Shown here one piece after another: positions 1-11,401 of a stretch of DNA of 64,000 nt (positions are counted from its first letter, which is position 1; each line of letters opens with the position of its first letter). The stretch comes from Mya arenaria. Taxonomy: Eukaryota; Mollusca; Bivalvia; Myida; Myidae. Made by a program: the position numbers and the translations under genes. The DNA is taken from the NCBI RefSeq assembly GCF_026914265.1, contig NC_069126.1, forward strand, positions 32,809,346 through 32,873,345. The letters are read 5' to 3'. The notes beneath the pieces are model-generated. The model ran no database searches, was not told the origin of the DNA, and saw only the letters and a program-made list of their open reading frames with translations.

Positions 1-595
1 CCAAATAAGTGTCTGAAATTCCTCATTTCACAAAGACAAAAAGTAATACTTTATGAACAAAGAAAAAAACAAAAAAACTTTTAATTTATATTCCTCTGCC
101 TTCATATTTGTAAACAACATGATTTCTGGTCAATTGGCGTTATGTGCGAATGGAGGGTCTTTCCGTAGGACGAGCAGCCTCATTCTGGGATTGACCTTTA
201 CTAAAAGAAACTATGGAAAAACCAAACCAACTTTGAGACTAGTTTATTTCTTAATTGGTTGAGGCAATTGACCGAAAATAACTGGAATTTTTGTGTCACT
301 TGTCTTACAGCTAGTTTTTTGTAAAATTACGGGGACTTTTTATAGTGACAGCCGACATGTCCCTAAATGATTTATAACACGTGTTTAGAGTATTGCCGTC
401 ACATTCACACCTCTGGCATTATGGGCCAATCGTTGTAAAAACAAGACAAACGAATCTTAAACACAATAACATAGTTATAGGCAAAATATTTATTATTATA
501 TTTATTCAACAACAAAACTTCGAATATTCGAATACTGATTTGACATTGGAATACCAAACGTTTGATCGAATATTCGAATATTCGTTTGCATCCCT
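1..595. other. AT-rich stretch, no gene recognised
   Basis: No coding exon is recognised. Around 528-585 there are repeated TTCGAATATTCG palindromes, typical of decayed inverted-repeat elements, but no boundaries can be set. The upstream exons of the nuclear-receptor gene, including the DNA-binding domain, must lie outside the window to the left. Confidence 0.5.
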
Positions 596-1651
596 AATAC
601 ACATGTATAACAAATGTAATAAATTTTGAGTGATAAACCTTTAACTACTTACTAAAAATAAAATAATGCATAAATGGAAAGTATTAATTACTGATATCTA
701 GATTTTAACTGTGTATTTAATAGCTAAAAATGCAGAAATATTAAATGACTGGTGGGTCCTAAAAGATTTACAGTGATCAACGATCATCTCATAAAGTAGA
801 AATACCGTGTTTTCTGCACCCTTCTTTCAAATTAAACATGGTATCCCTCATAAGAACTATTGTTTCTGATATATTCATTTTTTTCAGCAAATTTAACAAT
901 TGTTTTAATTGTAGTACATCTTTTTTATGCCCCCACAAAGTGGCGGCATATAGGGTTGCCCTTGTCCGTACGTACCTCTGTCTGTCTGTACGTACGTACG
1001 TCCCGAAGATTGTTTCCGATCTAATTCTTGAAAACCGTTTGTCCAATCCTCACCAAACTTTAAACACATGTTTGTGACCATAATATCTTGATCAAGTTCG
1101 ATAGTCATGGAAATCGCTTTAGTCATTTAGGAGTTACGGCCCTTTTTTGCCAAAAATACTTCAAAAATATATGTTTCCAATCTAATTCTTGAAAAGTATG
1201 TGTCCAATCCTCACCAAACTTTACATACATGATTGTGACCATAATATCTTGATCAAGTTCGATAGCCATGGAAATCGCTTTTGTCATTTAGGAGTTACGG
1301 CCCTTTATTTGCAAAAAAAGACTTGAAAAATACGTCCCGAAGATTGTTTCCGATCTAATTCTTGAAAACTGTTTGTCCAATCCTCACCAAACTTTTAACA
1401 CATGTTTGTGACCATAATACCTTGATCAAGTTCGATAGCCATGGAAATCGCTTTAATCATTTAGGAGTTAGGGCCCTTCATTTCCCAACAATACTTAAAA
1501 AATATCTTATCCGATCTAATTTTTGAAAAGGATTTGCCCTTGTGCAGATTATCCTGAATAATCATTATGGCTTATTTTCTGTGACAAAAACTCGAAGTGG
1601 GGGCATCCGTGTCCTATGGACACATTTCTAGTTGTGAGTAAGAGTGCATCT
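596..1651 (+). mobile_element. TTAA-MITE family 1, copy 1 (split by a nested element)
   Basis: A left-truncated copy of a ~365-bp non-autonomous element. It aligns by eye with copies at 30515, 36103, 50740 and 62456; the shared core runs from 'gataaacctttaac' to 'aagagtgcatct' followed by TTAA (1652-1655). The copy is interrupted at 928-1634 by another repeat, so its last ~17 bases (1635-1651) are separated from the body. The 5' terminal inverted repeat is not recognisable here. Confidence 0.75.
928..1634. mobile_element. 707-bp repeat element with internal ~160-bp units
   Basis: The element starts with TGCCCCCAC (928-936). Its mirror GTGGGGGCA (1597-1605) lies near the right end and is followed by 'tccgtgtcctatggacaca'. 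The interior is built of three to four diverged ~160-200-bp tandem units, each containing 'tccaatcctcaccaaact', 'ttgatcaagttcgatag' and 'ggagttacggccctt'. No coding capacity is seen. It lies inside a MITE copy, so it inserted later. The superfamily is unknown; a non-autonomous DNA element is the likeliest guess. Confidence 0.7.
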
Positions 1652-1687
1652 TTAAACTTTCATGATACATTCTTGCGTGTTTGTCAG

Positions 1688-4600
1688 AGTCAAACAAGGG
1701 GAAGGAGATCTCTGTTCAGGAGTTGATGGAGTATGGTTACATGGAGCTCAAGTACATCATAGAGTGGGCCAAGAAAGTGCCAGGTAAATACATATACTAC
1801 CACCGCTGACCGAACAGTTTATGAAATTATATAGGAAAGTGTAAAACGATCTTGTGATATAGTGTACCAGAACTTTTGTTTACTGACATTTTATTCCATT
1901 CTTTTTAGTGGATTATTGAGAAAAAGACACCAGTTGATTATATCTTAATAATAGCATGGTTTGAAAAAGTGAGTTTAACAAAATGTAATTTCACTGTTTC
2001 ATTGAAAGAAGGAACGTAATGGCTCACAGTGCTGGGAAGAAATATCAATGACATCATTTCCGGTATGATATCATCTGGACGATTTTATCAAAAAAAAATT
2101 TAGAAATAATTTGCAAAAAAGAAAAAAATGTTGTTTTAAGTGTAATATCACAAGATAATTCACCTCATGAAAACCGATAGTAAATAGGTTGCCCACCATG
2201 TACAATCGGTGAATATTTTGTCATTTGACAAATAATTATCCTGTATAACTTTTCAGATTTCCGCCTTTTTGGTATGGACGACCAGATGGCCCTCCTCAAA
2301 TCTGCGTTCATGGAGCTCAGCGTGTTTAGAATGTCGTACAGGTACAGCTTTGCAATTATTTAATAAACTTGGGGGGTTTTCTTGTTTGAAGTGGCTATTC
2401 CATTTAAATATACAACCCCCGGGGGGAAGGCTCTTTTAAAATATGCCACCCCCCTACAGAAGCAAATTTATCCTTTCAGGGTCCAAATAAGGAAAAAAAT
2501 GACACCCACCGATATACTATTTAAATAATTGCCTTCCCCCGGTGTGTTATATGTTTTACTGGAATAGCCCATAAGTTTTGTGTAACAAGTACATAATAGA
2601 AGTAAACCCAGTATAAAATTAGAAATGACTGCTTTAGTCAGTACCGTAAATGACTGGGTATAAGACGATAGGGGGTATTAGACGCAGGGAAAAAAATATT
2701 AATAAATTATTAATTAAATTAATTAAAACACCATTTTATACATGCACTGAACTGAATAAACACATTCTATCGGCTTCAGATCAAAGAGTCACACTGTGTG
2801 ACGTCACATAACTTACAGTTATACCCACGAGGATCTCGTGGAGAGCATGGACATTGCTATGCAGGATTAATGTATAACTGTACGATTATTGCTTCATAGA
2901 GTCTATAAGTGTGGTACAAGTTTGAAAGCTTATTGGCAGATCGTTTTACAAACATGCCATGTGGATGTTTTCTTAATCCCGTGATTGGCCTTGTTGTTTG
3001 TTTAATCCTCAAATTAATATATCACACTTCCTTTTCAACAGGCAATAAATCGTTTAGGATGGGTAGTAACTAATTAAATTGTCACAGTGGTGTATAAGGT
3101 TAGGTAATCTAGCCAGGCATTGTAAAGATAAAAATCAATAATCTTCGTCTGTGAAACTTGGTAACTATGAAAGTTATGATTGATGTCCTTTGGGTGTCCG
3201 AAAATTAGGTACGCAAAATAAATTATTTTGGGAAATAATTATGGGTGTCCAAATATTTAGAGTGTCCGAACTCTTAGGTGAATTACGGTAACTTTAATCG
3301 AAAACTATTTTTGTTGAAATTATAAACGTCTTACGATATACGTTATCCCGATCTTCAACTGCCGTTTTAACCCGTATATACTCGATCAATATGACGCGAG
3401 TAACATCCCTTTCTACATAAATCTAAACAAACTCTCGGCTTGAAATTGACCTCAGAAAAAAAGTTCAAAAAATTGTTACTGGGTATTATACGCAGGCATT
3501 TTTTTGCATCAAAATCTGAGGGAAAAAAGTGCGTCTAATACCCAGTCATTTACGGTAATAAAGTCTTTTCAAAATGACACTCCCATCGCCCGAGATGTGT
3601 AAAATCAGGCTACGGTCTGTTAACATTCTCAGACTGAATTTAAGATAAGTAATAACACAGTGTAACACAGCATTTTTCACCAATTACACATTATTTTTTT
3701 GAAAATTGACAACTATTTCATGTTCATTTTTTTAAGTTATAAAAAAGCTGGATGTTGAATGCTACATATAGTTGTTCTTTTTATTCTGATCGTATTTAAG
3801 CTGACAAAAATAATGTTGAAAGCATTGAACGGACTTATCACCACATTTGATCTATGTGTTATTATTATAAATGTAGGATTTATGTAGACTATTTATTATT
3901 ATTTGATTCTGAAATTGTTAAAAAAAATATGTGCTTTTGTATTTTTTCAGGCCTATGAATTTTCTTATTCCATTTATTATACCAAAGTCCCGTATGACCT
4001 ATGCTTCAAATATCGTTTCTGCCACACCATTATTTAAATTCAGTCCTGTTCGATTTATGGATCACATTAATGTTAGGAAATGTGACATAAGAAAGTAAGA
4101 AACATATGCAAATAAATGTAAACTTTGTAAGCTACATTGTAATCCTTCACAAGTCCCTGATGGAGACATTGTTGTGGAGTGAAGATGTTTCCTAATACAA
4201 GCTCTCCTTCCATACTTTTAATCAATGTTGAGACTGAGTCCATGTTAATCACAGCAAAACGAAATGGGAATATCTTGTCGTACACCTCATATACACTACT
4301 TTAATATTAAAGACTAATAGGGTTACAAAATAAACTAAAATTAATACATTTCCATGTCAGTTCCATGTGTTGCACAGGTCACCTCTGACAGTAAGCAATG
4401 TTATATTATTTCAGATCACTCCCATACGTAGACTCCCTGTTTTTTGCTGAGGGTGTTATCCTCCACCGTTCGCTGTGCGAGACAATGGGCTGGGGTCAGG
4501 AGTTGGTTCAGGCAACACTGGAATTCTCATGCAGGCTTCGACAGCTGAACTGTGATAAGGTGGAGTTTGCCATGATGAGCGCCATCGTCCTCACCTATCC

Positions 4601-5301
4601 TGGTATGTTCTATGTCTTTGTCTGTATTTTCTGTGACCATGTCTGTGTTGTTAAATAAAGAGGAGGAAGAATGTTACAACTCAGAATTTCTTATTTGATA
4701 GGTGCATGAAATACTGTAATTAGTCCATCTATAAATTATACAGTAAAGTTACGTTTTATTAGGCACACCTCAAATGATAAGGAATGTTAAGTTCATTGAC
4801 TTGATGTACAGAGCAGTGACTTCTATCACCGTACTCTCTACAAAAGTGGTTATCTGTACATATAGTCACCTTAGTGCAAGAACTCAATAACTGCTTCTAT
4901 TTCTTTATGCAGCTAATGAGTTATTGCGCTTAATTGACAATATACATAAACGTAAAATATTATCATAAGCATGAACCAAAATATTCTGTAATATTGTGCC
5001 CTCAGTTTGATGAAGGGTACTTATACGGGTTATACATACAGATCAAGTTTGATGCTTGTTTTCAGATGCCATTGGCCTAGTGGATAAAATGAAGGTGACA
5101 AAGATACAGACAAAATTCCTGGACGTTCTCCGCCGGTACGTCACTGTCCAGTACCCAACTGACAGGGGCCGGTTTGGAAAGCTCCTGCTGCGGCTCCCGA
5201 CACTGCGAACGCTGAGCGCCAAGGCTGCTGAACGCTTTCTATCGCTTACCCTGGATGGGGTGCTGCCCATTAATGAACTTGTGCAGGAAATGATGTGCTA
5301 A
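1688..5301 (+). CDS. Nuclear receptor ligand-binding domain, NR3 (ER/ERR)-like; last four coding exons
   Basis: Exons 1688-1783, 2257-2341, 4415-4602 and 5066-5301 (stop TAA) have AG/GT boundaries and join in frame; the gene is partial, with the 5' exons and DNA-binding domain outside the window. The product is a ligand-regulated nuclear transcription factor. Visible LBD landmarks: helix 3 with IIEWAKKVPDF; the signature region DDQMALLKSAFMEL; helix 5 ending YRSLPY; helices 10/11 with GKLLLRLPTLR; and an AF-2 helix 12 ELVQEMM ending four codons from helix-typical positions, then Cys-stop. The helix-3 Glu (in MELKYII) and helix-5 Arg (in SYRS) align with ERalpha E353 and R394. RSLPY and the G-K-L-L-L-x-L-P-x-L-R block resemble ERR most, but divergence is large; HNF4/RXR-like identity is the main alternative. 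The first intron falls where ERalpha has its exon 4/5 junction. Confidence 0.85.
2392..2571. mobile_element. 180-bp MITE in nuclear-receptor intron
   Basis: The terminal inverted repeats are about 40 bp. The left begins TGGCTATTCCATTTAAATA and the right ends ACTGGAATAGCCCA, each followed inward by a C/G-rich block (ccccgggggg / ccccc-gg). There is no coding capacity. The 'ggctattccag' terminus is a common MITE end in aquatic animals (from memory). It sits in the intron 2342-4414. Confidence 0.75.
2642..3557. mobile_element. 916-bp non-autonomous TIR element in nuclear-receptor intron
   Basis: Left end TACCGTAAATGACTGGGTAT (2642) and right end ATACCCAGTCATTTACGGTA (3538-3557) are perfect inverted repeats; the similarity continues inward with 'agacgca'. 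If the outer TA is the target duplication, this is a Tc1/mariner-type insertion. The interior is AT-rich with a short repeated 'gtgtccgaa' motif (about 3195-3275). No transposase ORF is present. Confidence 0.8.
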
Positions 5302-6172
5302 ACTGGCTAGGTTTTATCTAAAGGAAGGGTGTTATACCCTGCCTTTTTTGTGTGCATCTTTCTGCCCTAATTTTGGAAACCAGCATGTGTTCCTTTCTGC
5401 CTTCATAGAAATGAATGTTCAAGATAATGAAATAGTTCTTTTGTTTAAAATGAAGTAAATAATATTATTATAAATACTTACACACTTAACATATTTTGCA
5501 ATTTGCATAAGGTTCAAGTTCTTTACAGCCCGATATATATTAAACCCTTTTTATACTGTCCCTCTTCTGCAGCATCCTATCCTTTTTAAAACCTGGATGA
5601 AACCCTATGTTTAGGTAGCTACAAGATATGATCATATTCCTTGGAAGATACTGATGACGATGTGCTTAATTCTGTAGCTTACAATTGTATTCATCATGTT
5701 TTTAGAACGTGTTAATTTAGGAAGGCTATAACAATGAAAAAAGATATACCGATATCATCTTAACATGTGTGAATTGAAGTACTGATAACAGTGAAACTTA
5801 TGTTTCAAACATTTGTGAAATAGAAGAAGTCTTCTTAACTGTGTGTGCATTACAACTATGTTGTTAATGATAAATCATGTGGTTATTATATGACTATTTC
5901 ATCTTTATTGTGTTGCTTGTAATATCTTATAGTTTATCTCGTTGTTATAAGTGACCATCTTATCATGTGTTTTGAATGGTTAGAATTCTTATTTTGTTTC
6001 TGCTTAGTGATCATTATGTTTGAAACATTGGGAGTGACCCTTAAAACATTGGGAATGTCTAGGGTCACATCATAGAAGTCAACCTCGTCATTGATGTAAA
6101 TTTAACTCTGTTTTATGTTAAACATAATTCAAAAACTGGCTGATATTTTTGCATGTTAATAAAGACAATAAA
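5302..6172 (+). other. Probable 3' UTR and intergenic sequence
   Basis: AT-rich sequence follows the receptor stop codon. No other exon is seen. The first plain AATAAA on this strand is at 6158-6163, next to the minisatellite; earlier variants such as AATATT are not diagnostic, so the transcript end is uncertain. Confidence 0.4.
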
Positions 6173-6702
6173 ATGCCAACAGGGACAATACAATATGGCA
6201 TGCCATCAGAGGCAATACAATATGGCATGCCACCAGTGACAATACAATATGGCATGCCAACAGGGACAATACAATATGGCATGCCACCAGTGAAAAAACA
6301 ATATGGCATGCCAACAGAGACAATACAATATGGCATGCCAACAGAGACAATACAATATGGCATGCCAACAGAGACAATACAATATGGCATGCCAACAGGG
6401 ACAATACAATATGGCATGCCAACAGGGACAATACAATATGGCATGCCAACAGAGACAATACAATATGGTATGCTATCAGAAACAATGAACTATGACATGC
6501 CGACATGGACAAAACAATATGTCATGCTTTCAGAAACAATACAATATGGCATGCAATCAGAAACAATACATTATAGCATACTAATGTGGACAATACAATA
6601 TGGCATGCTATCAGAAACAATACATTATGGCATGCCAACAGGGACAATACAATATGGCATGCCAACAGGGACAATACAATATGACATGCCAACGGACAAT
6701 AC
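6173..6702 (+). repeat. 27-bp minisatellite, about 20 copies
   Basis: The tandem unit is 27 bp, with core ATGCCAACAGGGACAATACA followed by ATATGGC. Copies are nearly identical in the middle (6240-6470) and more diverged to the right. Because 27 is a multiple of three and the unit has no stop, it leaves long open frames on both strands; the + frame would read MPTGTIQYG repeated. I do not call this a gene: there is no flanking exon evidence. Confidence 0.9.
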
Positions 6703-7227
6703 GTGTATGTTAAGGCAGTGCTTTTACTTGAGTGCCCTTATTGTGTCACCTGAAGCATGGGGTATACCTACCGTAATGGCTTTTTACGCCCTTTGGATAG
6801 AAATGTGTTCCCATCAATAACTTATGAAGGAATTGTTGCAGAGTCTTAAGCTTTGTTTTATTTATTGATTATGATCAGTAGATTGCCCCTATTCATTTCA
6901 ACTTTTTAAGGTTAAGAGGTCAAAGGTCAAGGTGGTAAATTAAGACTGACAACCATTGGCATTCAGTACCATTCAAATTGTAGGCAATGCTTTGTCTAGG
7001 ATGGATGAATAGCATTTTCTTAAAACAACCTAAATATTACATGAGAAAAAAAATATATATTATAATTATATTATTGTTTTTTTTTTTAATTCAAATAAGC
7101 TTTCGGTGATTTTTCATAAAGTATTGAATTATTTGCTTATATAACAATGCTGTTTGTAGTTTATTGATTATATTTACTTTATCATCTTTGTTTTCATGGT
7201 TTACATTGGTTTACATTGAATTTCAGC
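6703..7227. other. AT-rich, nothing recognised
   Basis: No gene or repeat boundary is recognised. Long A/T runs occur at 7050-7090. Confidence 0.5.
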
Positions 7228-7229
7228 TA

Positions 7230-7957
7230 CAGTCGAAACTCGATTGCTCTATATTTTTAGGGACCGGCCAAAATACTTCGAGCCTCGAGAATATCGAGCC
7301 AAGCGGGATCGCTTACAGAATGTTTTGTTTTTTTGATTTGTTACAAAAAGTCTTTTTTACCTCGTTTGTTATTAGCTACGCTATCTCCACAAGAGAAGAG
7401 TATTTATTGGATATACTTACACATCGTACAGTTCGTAACATGACTTATTCGATACTTAGAAAATATTATTTGATTTTTTTATTTATTATAAAAATACATT
7501 AATTTTATGCGAAAACAACAAACAAGAATTTTAAACAGTGAGTAACACAAACATAGCTTATAAGTTTTATCAAAATGCATTGAAATTTATACATGAATAA
7601 CAATTAGTGACAGAACTAAAAGGGATGGCATGTTTATTAAAAAATTACAATAAAATCAAGCGATTTTTTTCGATTAGCGCCTTGTGCTAAGTGAAGCCAA
7701 GCAAACATATCAAGGTGTAAGATTCTTACTTGATCCCGCGAAAATGACATTGACCCAAGCAAACAAAACAAAGTGTGAAATTCTTACTTGGGACCGCGAA
7801 AATGACATCGAGCGTGGAGAAATATCAACCCTTAAGATATCGAACCATCTGATCGAATTTTATATGAACACAGAGTAAAAAAAATCGGTCCTTCTAATCT
7901 ATTTCGAGCCAACGAGGATATTGAGCCATGAGATATCGAGCCAATGAGTTTCAACTG
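7230..7957. mobile_element. 728-bp non-autonomous pogo/Tigger-like element
   Basis: Left end CAGTCGAAACTCGATTGCTC and right end GAGCCAATGAGTTTCAACTG form imperfect TIRs, with TA on both sides (7228-7229 and 7958-7959). 'CAGT-AAACTC--TGGCTCGA' type ends are characteristic of pogo/Tigger elements. The inside holds more GAGCC/TCGAG sub-repeats and a ~75-bp tandem duplication around 7690-7815. No intact transposase is seen. Confidence 0.8.
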
Positions 7958-9398
7958 TATTTCTAATGGTGAGATGTTTTTACAATGTTACAGGTAAAAC
8001 ATTTCATCAGTAAATTGACATGATTTCATTGTTTCAAACAGTGAAAATATCAATTTGGTAACTTTTCCTGTTTTGAAATATTGGCAGCTTTACTGGTCAT
8101 CCATACAGAACGTTACTTATATTGGCATACAATTTTGGAAATTATTCTCAAAATTTACTATCAACTGTTTTCATAATCTCCTTTAAGGCATTTAATACAA
8201 ATCAAAATTTGTTTAAGATTGCAATTTATATTGCCTCGTAAATAGCAAAGTTAATACTTAACTTGTGGCAACAGAACTCGTGAAAGTACTGTAAAGCTCT
8301 GGATGAAGTTATTTGGGATCCTGCCAGGTAAAAAACATTATCCTCTTTGTTTTTAAATTCTCGAAGTACTACAACATACATTTAAACAATGCTCTGTTTT
8401 ATCATGAATTATTAAATTGTTGTATCATATATAAAAAACTATTTTTCTGTATGAAATGTTCATGAAAAGCACTAAAACTTGATATTAAGACATTGAGAAT
8501 TTGATTTTGTGTCTGCCAGATTATTGTGCTCATTGAAGATTATGTATTGTTATCTTGTAAATATATTCCCATCATGGTATCAATTTTGTGGATTGAAGTA
8601 TCCGTAATTACTTTTTCCACTTTGTAGGCCACCTACATTGTATATCCATACCTGTACAAATATACAGCTGCCCTCAAGTTCCTTTTTCATTGAAGCTTTG
8701 CTAAAATTCCTAAAATATGTAAAAATTCATAATCAATCAAAAATGAACAAACAAGCTTTGTTGACCTTGAGTGCAAAGTAGGCAAATCATGTCTGATTTT
8801 ATTTTAAATAAAAAAAACAGATATACACACAACTCGACATATAATGTTATTATATACATATTTTTCTTCATTTATTTTACATTTAGTAATCAGGAATCAA
8901 TTCCCTTGCAAATGACTCAAAGATTTTATGGGGTTACCATTTATCAATATTTCACATTACAGCCAATGAAGTGCTCATACAAAAAGCTTATTTAAACATG
9001 GGATAGCTTATAGATTGGAATAAGTTGCAGTGGTGCATCTGTATGCTATGTTTACCTTTTATTTTTTTGCAGGAACAAATATTGAAGTCTGCAATAAAAT
9101 ACATTGTTTAAATATATGATTTAAAAAAGGTAACCCACAAAACTGTTTCGAAAACGACTTTAAAAAAGGTTTATTAAATGACTTTGATATGAATATTTCA
9201 TAAATTACTTTGTTTGTTATTATGTCTGGTCATAAGTCTTGTTAAAGAAATATTTTAAAAAAGTGTTGTCTTAATTCATTCTTATTTGACTTTTTCGGAG
9301 AAAAAAGTCGAGGTAATGTCAAATCCTTGATTTCGTTGCCTGTGTGAGGTAAATACTTTACCATAACTGCATAAAGCATCATGAAACTTGTACATGAA
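7958..9398. other. AT-rich intergenic, nothing recognised
   Basis: No exon, structural RNA or repeat with clear ends could be recognised on either strand. Confidence 0.5.
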
Positions 9399-9460
9399 AC
9401 ACGATATGATACGATAAGATATCTTTATTGCATAAAACATTATACAATGTTCATTGCATG
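9399..9460 (-). mobile_element. 3' tail of a retroposon (LINE/SINE type)
   Basis: Read on the minus strand this gives 'gaacattgtataatgtttt', 'gcaataaa', then a short ATCGT-type microsatellite tail. The same tail occurs on the plus strand at 36488-36536. An AATAAA followed by a short tandem tail is typical of non-LTR retroposon 3' ends. The body upstream on the minus strand (towards 10 kb) has no recognisable reverse transcriptase. Confidence 0.55.
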
Positions 9461-11401
9461 TAAACAAATGAATCAATGAATGGAGAAAAAGAACACAAAC
9501 GCATAATTTCTGGAGCTATTGGCTGAAATGTTTTAACATCATATTATAGTTAGTAGGCGTGTGTTAGTTTATGTATCAAAGAATATGCAAAAAAACACAT
9601 CAAAACACGTGTACAAATAACAAAAAACAAATGTATGGCAAGGTGAAAAAGCTTTCATATTTGTTGAGGTATGACCTGATCTCAAGGACATTGAGTATAC
9701 TTAAGACATCAAAGGATACTGAGTTATTGTTGCCAACAAAAATGCTGTTTGTAATTATTTTACCAGTTCGTTGAATAGAAACCAAATTAACAACATTGAC
9801 ATTTCTTAAGTTTTTCTTCTGCATAATAAATATTATAAACGTATAATAGCCTTGCTACATATAACTGCAAATGGTACAACAGCTTAACAAACAAAATAAA
9901 AAGGAGTGGCAAAATATGGCCGTGAAAACGAACGGACTCCATGATAGGTCATAGTGACACACGGCTGGAAGTCCGAGTGGAAAAGAACCATGCAAGCCGA
10001 GATAGGCTAGGCTGAGCCGTTGTATTAAATGTATATTCAAAGTGTACTCTATTAGTACTATCGTGTCCTGTGATATGCCCGTGCTGGAATAGACTGTTTG
10101 GCAAAATGCGACAACCCAGCAACTACGGTCTACGTGCAAATGCTCCTTCCCAAAAGCAACTGCAAAACCCGCAATCTCCTAGCAACGCAACGCAACAATG
10201 CAACCCACAATTGCCAACAGCAAATGCAACATCCGCAATATATCTCCGCAATCCATGGCAACGCAATGCAACGCAACCACCGGGACGCCAAGTACTAGGA
10301 CGTTCCCGGCCTTGAGCAACAGACATGCAACAGACTCTTTAAGAACTTGTTATTCCAGCAACGGGATAATAAACGTTATTAATATCTATATTCATCCTAA
10401 TTAATTGATTTTAGTTAAAATTCCCAATTTCACATGTATAGCCCTTTTGTTGATTCCCATACCGAGTGATAACTAGCACCGAGGTGCTCTCCAAGGTAAA
10501 AGGTCTCAACAAGCCCAAATACATCTAAATCATAAATAATATATGTATGCATTTTTAAATTGGAATGGATGACAGCCTAGCCAGCTCTCGGCTTGCGAAC
10601 TTTTTCCCGCCTTCACGACCGACTAAGTATTCTAAAAACAAAAAGATGTAGAACCTTTGAAAGCGGCACTCGTATACCTCAAACTTCTATAAATACTACC
10701 TCAAATGCAAGCTACCGGTAACCAAATTACGCTGTTAACCATGCATTTAAGCAACATAGCAGCTATTTAAACAAAAATAATAAATAAATAATATTTTCAA
10801 ACAGAAAGCAGTTTCCGATGTCCATGGTTCCATATTTAGACATTCTTAAATCACAAACAAAATATAGGCACATTTACAACATGTGAAGAAAGTACATAAT
10901 GTCCACAAGTCTGGTCCAGACCAATGTATCTATAACCAAAGTCATTTCCACTAAAGTTGGGATTGACACTCTGTCATGGCCTCTCTACGGCAACAGTCAA
11001 AGTATTCCATACTAAACTCCCATCCGCACAAGTTTCCAGTTATGATAAATCACCATGACTACAATATAGTAATTCAGTCTGAGGATGCGAAACAATATGG
11101 TCACAAGCAATGTTCATATAGCGGTTGCACGTTAAGAAGCGACTTATATTCCTGGCACTCTTTAATATGGCACTCTAGACAGATTCAGATGGCGATTTGT
11201 GATCCGTTGCTCCCCGACTGTTTTAGGGTATCCTCTGTCAAAACTAACGCCCCCTGGAGAGACATCAATCCGCCATACCGTGCATGTGGACCAGACTCGA
11301 ACCACGGCTGCGATACATACTGTAACATACAAAATACGAAAGCAGCAACACATGAAAGTACATTTCTAAGCGGCAAAATTTAAACTTAATTTCTTTAAAA
11401 C
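9461..11401. other. No gene recognised; CAAC-rich stretch
   Basis: Around 10100-10320 the sequence becomes richer in G+C and in irregular GCAAC/CAACGC motifs, giving open frames on both strands without a recognisable product. On the minus strand near 11290-11310, 'ggttcgagtctgg' resembles a tRNA B box, but no A box is found. Confidence 0.45.

Noticed and set aside
6149-6820. 223-codon frame over the 27-bp minisatellite
   Set aside because: It is explained by a stop-free unit whose length is a multiple of three; equivalent open frames exist on the other strand. Kept as a finding only.
10070-10404. Overlapping open frames on both strands around the CAAC-rich patch
   Set aside because: Composition bias explains the lack of stops; no domain or splice evidence.
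10976-11383. 135-codon plus-strand frame beside the Tc1 element
   Set aside because: No recognisable motif, opposite-strand frames equally open; probably chance or decayed repeat.
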